The position numbers and the translations under genes are program-made. Below the pieces are notes generated by a model. The model made no database searches. It worked only from the letters and a program-made list of their open reading frames with translations, and was not told where the DNA came from. From Planctomycetota bacterium (GTDB lineage Bacteria; Planctomycetota; UBA1135; GCA-002686595), in contig VGZD01000025.1 in NCBI GenBank assembly GCA_016872715.1, positions 1-38,985 on the forward strand: a DNA stretch of 38,985 nt, written 5' to 3'. Below, piece by piece: positions 24,152 through 31,291 of this stretch; the first letter of the stretch is position 1, and the number at the start of each line of letters is the position of its first letter.

Positions 24152-25432
24152 ATGCGCCTTCGCACCCTCGCCGCCGCCCTCCTGCTTGCCCCCGCGACCC
24201 TTGCTCAGAGCTACGACTTCACGCTCGACTCGCTCGCGTCCAACACGCTGATCTCGCTCGATGTCGCCCTGCCGCTGCCGGGGACCGCGATCGGCAGCTA
24301 CGACGCCACGACCAACCCGACCGGCACGATCACCTGCACGAACATCTTTGGCACGTGCAACAACACGAGCTTCCCGATCAACTCGACGTTGACGAGCGAG
24401 CCGCAGATCGCGGGCGAACCGAGCGGCACCTTCCGCGCCAACGTCAATACCACCAACGGCTCGATCGCGATCACGGGCCTCGCCGTGAGCCCCGCCGGCC
24501 GTCAGGCGCACAACGCGGACCTGACCCTCGAGCTGAACTATCCGACCTTCCGCACGCGCCAGCCCAACTCGGTGTTCCCCGGCGGCTTCACCGTGCCTCT
24601 GCCGATCGGACAAGGCACGATCGACAACGTGCTGCTCGTGCAGGAAGCGCCGGCCGTCGGCACGCTCACCGCTAGCGGCACGCCGGATGTGTGGAACGTC
24701 AACATCGTCGTGCCGACGCGGATGACGTTCGACCTCGACATGATGGGCAACGCCGGGCCCGTCGGGCCCGTGCCTTTCGCGCTGCCGCTCGTCGGCACGC
24801 TCGACGTCTCCGGTGTGCGGCCGCGCCTGGTGGTGACCGTCGACCAGAGCGGCAGCCAGACGATCCCCAATCCCTCGCCGGGCACGGCGATCGAGGACAT
24901 CCCCTTCGCGATCCCGACCGTGTTCCCCGCCGGCGGCACCGCCAATCTGGTGCTCGACTTGGTTCCCGGCGACCTGACGCTCGGCATCCTGAGCGACCTC
25001 GACTGGGCCGCGAACGGCATGGCGGCCTGCACGTTCACGAGCTACTGCTCTTCGACCCCCAACACCTTCTCGACCGGCGGCGAGTGCGCTGCGCTGGGTT
25101 CGAGCTCCCTCGCGGTCGGCGGCTTCGCCCTCTCCGCCACCGGAGTGCCGCCCGCCCACGCCGGCCGCTTCTACATGAGCCGCAGCCGCAACTTCCTGCC
25201 CTTCGGCGACGGCAACCTGTGCCTCGGCGCCCCGGTGCGCCGCCTGCCGGTGACCTACGCCGGACCGCTCGGCAACGCGCTCTACCCCATCGTCTTCAGC
25301 GACCCGAGCCAGCCGACCGCGCTGATCCGCGCGGGCGACGTCTGGAACTTCCAGTTCATCTTCCGCGACCCGATCGGCGGCCCGCTGACCTTCAACACCA
25401 CCAACGCCGTCAGCGTGCAGTTCTGTCCCTGA
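24152..25432 (+). CDS. Secreted protein with a Cys-containing C-terminal module; function unknown
   Basis: A 426-residue protein with a clear signal peptide (RTLAAALLLAPATLAQS). The first ~290 residues are a low-charge, Thr/Asn/Pro-rich beta-type region. The last ~135 residues begin TSYCSSTPNTFSTGGECAALGSS and continue through GGFALSATGVPPAHAGRFYMSR, NFLPFGDGNLCLGAPVRRL and end SVQFCP. I recall this type of end module (YC ... G.C ... F.L.A ... G.F ... PFG.G.LC ... R) as recurring on many secreted proteins of deep-branching planctomycetes, which would make it an anchoring or sorting domain. That recollection should be checked. Nothing identifies an enzyme. It is transcribed alone and ends at a strong bidirectional hairpin. 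Confidence 0.78.
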   Translation: MRLRTLAAALLLAPATLAQSYDFTLDSLASNTLISLDVALPLPGTAIGSYDATTNPTGTITCTNIFGTCNNTSFPINSTLTSEPQIAGEPSGTFRANVNTTNGSIAITGLAVSPAGRQAHNADLTLELNYPTFRTRQPNSVFPGGFTVPLPIGQGTIDNVLLVQEAPAVGTLTASGTPDVWNVNIVVPTRMTFDLDMMGNAGPVGPVPFALPLVGTLDVSGVRPRLVVTVDQSGSQTIPNPSPGTAIEDIPFAIPTVFPAGGTANLVLDLVPGDLTLGILSDLDWAANGMAACTFTSYCSSTPNTFSTGGECAALGSSSLAVGGFALSATGVPPAHAGRFYMSRSRNFLPFGDGNLCLGAPVRRLPVTYAGPLGNALYPIVFSDPSQPTALIRAGDVWNFQFIFRDPIGGPLTFNTTNAVSVQFCP

Positions 25433-25471
25433 CCGCCGTTCGCGTCTCGGCACGCCACCTCCCACGACGCA

Positions 25472-25513
25472 GCGCGCGCCCCGCGAGTCCACACTGACTC
25501 GCGGGGCGCGCGC
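25472..25513. terminator. Very strong bidirectional hairpin terminator
   Basis: A perfect 18-base-pair inverted repeat (GCGCGCGCCCCGCGAGTC and its complement) with a six-base loop (CACACT). It lies between the convergent ends of the secreted protein gene (25432) and glutamine synthetase (25538). There is no T-tract on either side, as is usual in very GC-rich genomes, but the position and stability make termination for both genes very likely. Confidence 0.75.
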
Positions 25514-25537
25514 GTTCGTAAGGCTCGTCCGCCGCGA

Positions 25538-26980
25538 CTAGAAGCGGTTCCAGAGGTACTGGTTGGTGACCTCGTGGTGGAACTGCACTTCGGCGGCCTT
25601 GACCATCGTGCCGAGCGCCTTGGGGCAGCGCTCCGCCTGCGCGAGCTTGAGCTCGGCGAACTTGTCGTGCACGCGCTCGCCGAACAGCTGGCGCATCCAC
25701 TCGCTCTGCTTGAAGAGCCGGATGCTGTCGAAGATGTTGTCGGGGAGGAAGCGCGTGCGCGTGCGCTTGGCCTCGTCCTTCGCGTCGGCCTCGGGGCCTT
25801 CGAAGCCCGTGCGGAAGAGCGCGTAGAGCGTCATGTAGATGTTGGTGTCCGGGCCGACCGAGCGGACCTCGATGCGCGCGCTCTTCTCGTTGCCGAGCGG
25901 GATGCGGATCATCGAGCCGCGGTCGACGGGCGAGACCTTGATCTGGTTGGGCGCCTCGAAGTGCGGGTCGAGGCGGCGATAGGAATTCACGCTGGAGTTG
26001 AGCACCAAGCACAGGTCCGAACCCGCGTTCAGCGTGCGGTCGATGAACTGCCACGCGAGCTTCGAGACGCCGTCTTGGCCCTTCTTGTCGTGGAACAGGT
26101 TGGTCTTGCCCTTGCCGACCGAGATGTTGGTGTGCGCGCCCGAGCCGTTGATGCCGACCACGGGCTTGGGCAGGAACGACGCCGTCATCTCCATGCGCGC
26201 GGCGATCTGGCGGCAGAGCAGCTTGTAGAGCTGGAACTGATCGGCGGCGATCAGCGCCTCGGCGTAGGAGAAGTTCATCTCGAACTGGCTCGGCGCGACC
26301 TCCGGGTGGTCCTTCTCGTTGGTGAAGCCCATGGCGCGCTGGGCCTCGGCGGCGGCGTCGATGAACGTGCGCAGCGGGTCGGAGGGCAGCGAGTGGTAGT
26401 AGCCGCCCGTCGAGACGTACTCGAAGCGGTCGGTCTCGTGGAAGTGGCGCTCGGCGTCGCGGCCCTTGAACAGGAAGCCCTCGATCTCGTTGGCGGCGTA
26501 GCAGATCGATCCGTCCTTCTCGTAGCGCTCGGCGAGGTACTGCTTGAGGCGGCCGCGCAGGTCGCCCTCGTAGGTGCGGCCGTCGCGACCGAAGACCTCG
26601 CCGAAGATGAGCACCTTGCCCGGGCCGAACACGTCCGAGGGCAGCCAGTAGAAGGACGCCCAGTCGATGCCCAGACGCAGGTCGCTCTCCGCCTGCACCG
26701 AGAAGCCGCGGATCGAGCTGCCGTCGAAGGTCAGGTTGTCGTAGCTCTTCAGCAGGAACTTCTTGTCGTAGTCGAGCATGTGCAGCCGACCCTCGAGATC
26801 CGTGAAGCACACGGTGACGGCCTTGATGCGCTTCTCGCTCTCGAGGTACTTGATGCGCTCCTTCTTGATCTTGTCCGGATCGACGCGCTCGATCCGCTGC
26901 GCCTTGGCCTCGAGGTTCATGACCTCCATCTGGTCGTAGGGGATCTGCAGGAAGGTGCGCAGGGTCGGGTCAGCGGTCAT
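25538..26980 (-). CDS. glnA: Glutamine synthetase, type I
   Basis: A 480-residue cytoplasmic enzyme that makes glutamine from glutamate, ammonia and ATP. Family motifs are present: TFDGSSIRGF (86-93), the acidic metal site NEIEGFLF, EVAPSQFEMNF, NGSGAHTNIS, NSSVNSYRRL, RIEVRSVGPDTNIYMTLYAL. After the last motif, the region that in enterobacterial GlnA carries the adenylylated tyrosine (NLYDLP) instead reads DAKDEAKRTRTRFLPDNIFDSIRL, so regulation by GlnE adenylylation is unlikely. GSGAHTN replaces the more common GSGMHVH. The start is fixed by AAGGAG seven bases upstream of the ATG (26988-26993). A promoter and a leader hairpin lie further upstream, so the gene is transcribed on its own. Confidence 0.93.
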   Translation of the reverse strand: MTADPTLRTFLQIPYDQMEVMNLEAKAQRIERVDPDKIKKERIKYLESEKRIKAVTVCFTDLEGRLHMLDYDKKFLLKSYDNLTFDGSSIRGFSVQAESDLRLGIDWASFYWLPSDVFGPGKVLIFGEVFGRDGRTYEGDLRGRLKQYLAERYEKDGSICYAANEIEGFLFKGRDAERHFHETDRFEYVSTGGYYHSLPSDPLRTFIDAAAEAQRAMGFTNEKDHPEVAPSQFEMNFSYAEALIAADQFQLYKLLCRQIAARMEMTASFLPKPVVGINGSGAHTNISVGKGKTNLFHDKKGQDGVSKLAWQFIDRTLNAGSDLCLVLNSSVNSYRRLDPHFEAPNQIKVSPVDRGSMIRIPLGNEKSARIEVRSVGPDTNIYMTLYALFRTGFEGPEADAKDEAKRTRTRFLPDNIFDSIRLFKQSEWMRQLFGERVHDKFAELKLAQAERCPKALGTMVKAAEVQFHHEVTNQYLWNRF

Positions 26981-27054
26981 CGGGGTGCTCCTTGGGGGAG
27001 AGTCGTCCGCGGCGGGGGTGCGGCGCGCGGGCGGCCGGGGTCAGGATGGCGATG

Positions 27055-27076
27055 TGGGGCTTGTCGAGCAGCCCCA
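27055..27076 (-). promoter_or_regulatory. Hairpin in the glnA leader
   Basis: A seven-base-pair stem (TGGGGCT/AGCCCCA) with an eight-base loop, located between the glnA promoter and its start codon. It could influence transcript stability or translation. It does not resemble a known glutamine riboswitch that I can name. Confidence 0.35.
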
Positions 27077-27098
27077 GAGAATAAAAACGACCTCGCGG

Positions 27099-27126
27099 AG
27101 CATAATTCGGGCCACCTTTAGGTCAA
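27099..27126 (-). promoter_or_regulatory. Sigma-70-type promoter of glnA
   Basis: On the minus strand the -35 box TTGACC (27121-27126) and the -10 box TATGCT (27099-27104) are separated by 16 bases, in a stretch that is strikingly AT-rich for this genome. The start of transcription would be near 27092, giving a leader of about 110 bases before the glnA ATG at 26980. No sigma-54 (TGGCAC-N5-TTGCA) motif was seen. Confidence 0.55.
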
Positions 27127-27230
27127 GCAGGCGCTCCTTTAGACTAGGCCCCGAGCGCCGTAAGTCCTTGCCCCAGCCCGCCCGAGCGCGCGAAACGGCG
27201 CGCGCGAACGACGGCCGCCGAAGCGTGCCG

Positions 27231-30200
27231 CTAGCGCAGGGCGCCGTAGATCCTGAACTCGGACGCGGACTCGGCCCCGGACTCGGCGGCAGGGTCCGCG
27301 GCGGAGTGCGGCGCGAGGCGCCAGTCCGAGTCGAGCGGATCGCGAAAATTCGGCGGCAGGTCGATGACGCCGCTGCCCTCCCAGCCGCCCTGCACGTTCG
27401 AGTCGCCCTGCACGTTCGAGTCCCGCACCTTGAGCGCGGCTCCGAGGACCTGCGGCAGCACGGCGAAGGGCTGGCCGAGGTTGTCCCACACCAACGCGCC
27501 TTCGACGTGGACCTTCGCGCCACTGCCGAGCGCGACACCGCACGGCAATCCGATGCGCGGCACGCAGCGATTGGAGACGAGCGTGCAGTCACGCAGGTCG
27601 AGCTCGCCGTTTTCGACGTAGGCGATGCCGCCGGTGAGTTCCGCCTCATTGCCCGCGAGCAGGCAGCGCGAGAGCCGCGCGATCGAATCGGCCGCGACGT
27701 ACACCGCCCCTCCGCGGCTGGTGTGCGTGATCTCTCCGTTGCGCCACAGCGCGCAGCCTTCGAGCTCGACTTCGACGGGGCCGCTGATCGCCAGCGCGCC
27801 TCCAAACGACCCGCCCATGCCGACCACGAGTCGGCCGATGCCGCCGGTGAGCGTCACGCCGCGCACGCCGACACGCGCGCGCTCGGACTCGTCCGCGGTC
27901 GCGAACTGCACGTCGAGCACTGCGGCGCCCAGCCCGCGCGCGTCGATCACCGTGCCCGCGGCGCCGAGCTCGCCGACGATCGTCACCGGGCGCCGCACGC
28001 GCAGCGCCTCGCGATACAGGCCCGCCTTCAACACGATGCGCGCACCTTCCGGAGCAACGTCGAGCGCGCGCTGGATCGTCGGCTGGTCCTCGGGCACTCG
28101 CACGAGCGGCTGGGCGCTCGCGCTCTGCCGCTCGGCAGCGGCGCCCACGCCCAGCGAGTCGAGTCCGCGCGGCAGCGAGAGCATCAGTCGCGCGCCGCCG
28201 TCTTCCACACGCGTGGCGGGCGTGGGCTCGACCCAGCGGAACGCACCGAGGTCCCCCACCGTCTCCGAGAACTCCGGCCCGAGCGCGGCCGCGCGCCCCG
28301 GCGACTCGGCCGACAGGCGCCAGTCCGAGCCGGTCGCATCGCGGAACGCGGGCGCGAGCGCGCGGATGCCACGCTCGACCCCAGAGCGCTCGACGATGCT
28401 GCGCTGCACGGTCATCTTCACCGTTTCGCTGAACGAACGGAAACCGGCGATCTGCTCGCCCGAGTTGCCCCACAGGATCGAATCGACGACCTCCAACTCC
28501 GCGCCGTTGGCGATGCCGATGCCGCCCTGCTGTCCGAGGAAGTTGCCGGAGTAGTTGTCGACGAAGGTGCAGTGCTCGAAGCGCCCGAAGCCACTGTCGA
28601 GCATCGCCCCACCTCCGCAGGCCCACGCGCCGTTGCCGACGAATAGGCAGCGTCGCACGAGCATGCGGTTGTTGCCGCCCGAGAGCAGCACGCCGCCGCC
28701 GAAGGTCGTGCCCTCGCGGCCGTTGTTCCACATGGCGCAGTCCTCGAGCGTGACGTCGAGCGCGCCGCCGATGATGAACACGCCGCCGCCGTACCAGTCG
28801 CCGCCGGGGTAGGTCGACGGCACGTTGAGGCCGAGCCCGCCAGTGATGCCCAGCCCGCGCACGACGACGCGCAACGGCGTCTCGCTCGGCGGTGCGTCCT
28901 TCGTGCCGCTCCACACGGTCGGCATGCGCTCGCCACTGCCATCGATCACGGTGCGAGCCGCGCCCCCGACCCCGACGACGGCGATCGAGCGGTAGCCGAG
29001 CTTCAGGTTTTCGCGGTAGACGCCCGGACCGACGAGCACGATGTCGCCCGGGCTCGCGGCTTCGAGCGCCGCGCCGATGGTGGCGTGGTCTTCCGGCACG
29101 CGCAGGCGCGCGCCCTTGAAGTCCTCGAGCCCTTCGAGCGGATCGGCGTACTCGCGACCGAGGTCCTCGAGTCCCACGGGCGCGCCGATGATCCGCCACG
29201 CGCGCAGCGTCTGCATCGACTGCGAACGCGTGCGCAACTTCTCGATCTGCTGCGCGCCGAAGGCCTCGAACAGCGCTTCCTCGGCGTATTCGCGCACGTC
29301 GACGGCCGAGTCGGGCGCGGGCGACAGCGGAGCGCGCGTCCACGCGAAGGCGGCGAGCGTCGACACGAGCGCGAGCGCGGCAAAGCCCCAGCGTCGCAGG
29401 TGCGGCGCGACGAGCAAGGCGTCGAGGTCCGCCTTGAACGCCTGCGCGCTCTCGTAGCGCTCGACGGGATCGCACGCGAGCGCACGCTCGACGATGCGCC
29501 GCAGCACCGCGGGCATGGCGGGCGCCACGTCCGCGAGCGGGCGGCGGCATCCGTCGATCGCCGCCCGCCGCAGTTCTTCCCAAGTCGCGCCTTCGAAGGG
29601 ACTCGCGCCGCTGCACATCCACAGCAGCAAGATCCCGAGCGCGTACACGTCCGAACGCTCCGTCGGCGCCCCTCCGTCGAGCACCTCGGGCGCCTCGAAG
29701 ACCGGCGAACCGAGCGTGCCGCCGCGCCGCAGCGCCTCCGCGCCCTTCAGGCGCGCGACGGAGAAGTCGAGCAGCACGGCGCGGCCATTCGACTCGAGCA
29801 TGACGTTGTTCGGATTGACGTCGCGGTGCAGGATTCCAGCGGCGTGAACGGCCGCGAGCGCTCCGGCGATGTCGCGAGCGATGCGCGCCGCCTCGAGCGG
29901 CTCGAGAACTCCGCGCGCGGCGAGCGTCTGCCGCAGGTTGCGCCCCTCGATGAACTCCAGCGCGATCAGCAGGCGTCCCTCGCTCGCCGCGGCGGACCAG
30001 ACCGACACGACGTTGGGATGCTGGATGCGCGCGAGTGTACGCGCCTCGCGCAGGAACGTGCGTTGCGCGACCTCGTCGTTCCATCCGGAGTACACGACCT
30101 TGAGCGCCACGCGGCGACCGAGCGTGAGGTCCTCCGCGTCGTAAACCGACGCGTGCACGCCGCTGCCGAGCAGACCGAACGTGCGAAAGCCCGCCTGCAT

Positions 30201-30395
30201 CAGCTCTTCGAATTTGACGCGCGTCTCCGGTCCCGGCTCGGGAGACGAACGCGGAGTGCCGAGCAATCCGGCGAGTCGCTTGAGCGCGTCGCGTTGCGCG
30301 GGCGAAAGCGATTCGAGCTCCTTCGCGGAGAGCTCGGTCTCTCCGCTGAGGATCTTCTCGAGCAGTCGTTCGCGCGACTCGGAGTCCATGGTCAT
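27231..30395 (-). CDS. Transmembrane Ser/Thr protein kinase with an outer right-handed beta-helix
   Basis: A 1054-residue protein with a cytoplasmic kinase (about 68-330), one transmembrane helix (about 337-353, GFAALALVSTLAAFAW) and an outer beta-helix of ~650 residues. Kinase features: GSGVHASVY loop, VALKV (K99), LREA (E117), HRDVNPNN (190-197), DFS (210-212) and APEV. The catalytic-loop Lys is replaced by Asn194 and the usual DFG reads DFS; Hanks-type kinases with HRDxS/T/N are known, but activity could be reduced. The outer part has two pectate-lyase-like blocks, each opening with a near copy of RVPEDQPTIQRALD, rich in GGG turns. Starts at 30395 or 30389; an ATG at 30464 would add a Cys-rich segment. 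It is divergent from the ECF sigma gene, 95 bases away, suggesting a linked signalling pair. Confidence 0.88.
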   Translation of the reverse strand: MTMDSESRERLLEKILSGETELSAKELESLSPAQRDALKRLAGLLGTPRSSPEPGPETRVKFEELMQAGFRTFGLLGSGVHASVYDAEDLTLGRRVALKVVYSGWNDEVAQRTFLREARTLARIQHPNVVSVWSAAASEGRLLIALEFIEGRNLRQTLAARGVLEPLEAARIARDIAGALAAVHAAGILHRDVNPNNVMLESNGRAVLLDFSVARLKGAEALRRGGTLGSPVFEAPEVLDGGAPTERSDVYALGILLLWMCSGASPFEGATWEELRRAAIDGCRRPLADVAPAMPAVLRRIVERALACDPVERYESAQAFKADLDALLVAPHLRRWGFAALALVSTLAAFAWTRAPLSPAPDSAVDVREYAEEALFEAFGAQQIEKLRTRSQSMQTLRAWRIIGAPVGLEDLGREYADPLEGLEDFKGARLRVPEDHATIGAALEAASPGDIVLVGPGVYRENLKLGYRSIAVVGVGGAARTVIDGSGERMPTVWSGTKDAPPSETPLRVVVRGLGITGGLGLNVPSTYPGGDWYGGGVFIIGGALDVTLEDCAMWNNGREGTTFGGGVLLSGGNNRMLVRRCLFVGNGAWACGGGAMLDSGFGRFEHCTFVDNYSGNFLGQQGGIGIANGAELEVVDSILWGNSGEQIAGFRSFSETVKMTVQRSIVERSGVERGIRALAPAFRDATGSDWRLSAESPGRAAALGPEFSETVGDLGAFRWVEPTPATRVEDGGARLMLSLPRGLDSLGVGAAAERQSASAQPLVRVPEDQPTIQRALDVAPEGARIVLKAGLYREALRVRRPVTIVGELGAAGTVIDARGLGAAVLDVQFATADESERARVGVRGVTLTGGIGRLVVGMGGSFGGALAISGPVEVELEGCALWRNGEITHTSRGGAVYVAADSIARLSRCLLAGNEAELTGGIAYVENGELDLRDCTLVSNRCVPRIGLPCGVALGSGAKVHVEGALVWDNLGQPFAVLPQVLGAALKVRDSNVQGDSNVQGGWEGSGVIDLPPNFRDPLDSDWRLAPHSAADPAAESGAESASEFRIYGALR
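27387..27422. repeat. 18-bp exact tandem duplication inside the kinase gene
   Basis: GCCCTGCACGTTCGAGTC occurs twice in direct succession (27387-27404 and 27405-27422). It is in frame and produces a repeated six-residue unit (DSNVQG twice) near the C-terminus of the beta-helix. An in-frame expansion of this kind would lengthen one coil or loop. Confidence 0.85.
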
Positions 30396-30490
30396 GTTCG
30401 AGGGGTCGCCACTTGCCCTCGGGGCGCGCGAGGCGCACACTCCGCAGGACGCGTGCTCGCACATTGTGCAGACCCAACGCGCCGTTGCGA

Positions 30491-31063
30491 ATGCTCCCGT
30501 CCCAAGAACTGATCGCGGCCGCCCGGCGCGGAGACGCCGTGGCCGCCGAGGCGCTGTTCGCAAGCCTCTACGGGCCGCTCGACCGCTACCTCAGCGGCCG
30601 CCTGCCGCGCGAGGTGCGCGCGCTGTGGGAAACCGGAGACTTCGTGCAGGAGGTCTTCGTGCGCGCGTGGGCCGAGATGGCCAGCTTCGACCGCGACTCG
30701 CCGGCCGCGTTTTGGGGCTTCTTGCGCACGATCGCGCGCAACCTCGCGATCGACGTGTGCCGCGTCGAGCTGCGGCGGCGGCAGGACTTGCAGACCGAGG
30801 CCGACTATCCCAGCCCCGCGGATCCCAACGGCGGCGACATCGTCGAGTCGCTCGCGCGGCAAGAGCTGTACGAGCGCGCGTTGGCCGCGCTCGACGAAAA
30901 GGTGCGCGCGGCGCTGCTCCTGCGCCTCGAGCTCGATGCCTCCTACGAAGACGTCGCCCTCGAGCTCGGCGTCTCGTCGCCGGAGGCGGCGCGCAAGGCC
31001 CTGCGACGCGCCCTCGACGAGGTCGCGCGCCGCATGGAATCGAATTCGGGCATCAAGAGCTAG
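30491..31063 (+). CDS. ECF-type RNA polymerase sigma factor
   Basis: A 190-residue cytoplasmic sigma factor from the ATG at 30491. Region 2 covers about residues 20-95 with GDFVQEVFVRAWAEMASFD (the core-binding helix) and AFWGFLRTIARNLAIDVCR. Region 4 covers about 130-182 with LRLELDASYEDVALELGVS and SPEAARKALRRAL (the -35 recognition helix). No anti-sigma factor gene is adjacent. Many planctomycete ECF sigma factors are instead encoded next to Ser/Thr kinases, as here with the divergent kinase, so phosphorylation may control it. An upstream ATG at 30413 would add a basic tail and is less likely. The gap to the convergent toroid gene is 228 bases. Confidence 0.9.
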   Translation: MLPSQELIAAARRGDAVAAEALFASLYGPLDRYLSGRLPREVRALWETGDFVQEVFVRAWAEMASFDRDSPAAFWGFLRTIARNLAIDVCRVELRRRQDLQTEADYPSPADPNGGDIVESLARQELYERALAALDEKVRAALLLRLELDASYEDVALELGVSSPEAARKALRRALDEVARRMESNSGIKS

Positions 31064-31174
31064 GCCTCGGCGCGCGGGAGCAAGGCGAGCCCGCCTCGAC
31101 CCACTCCCACGACACTCGTCGGCCCGCTCGGCAGCCTGAACGCCCGCGGCGCCCGCTCGCGCTCCGATCAAGCC

Positions 31175-31204
31175 TGGGGCATTGGACCCCGCGGCATTCG
31201 ACCC
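31175..31204. repeat. 15-bp imperfect direct repeat, two copies
   Basis: TGGGGCATTGGACCC is followed directly by CGCGGCATTCGACCC, with part of a further copy after it. It lies in the 228-base gap between the convergent ECF sigma and toroid genes. No terminator-quality hairpin was found in this gap and I see no gene in it. Confidence 0.4.
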
Positions 31205-31291
31205 ATTGGCATGGCTCACGCGCGTCCAAACGAACGAACGCGCGAATTCGGACAGAGAATCGCTGAGAACCGCGCGCTATTTCGAGTTCAG

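Noticed and set aside
27646-30477. 943-codon minus-strand open frame within the kinase gene
   Set aside because: It is out of frame with the kinase and beta-helix and is Arg-rich with no domain; a shadow.
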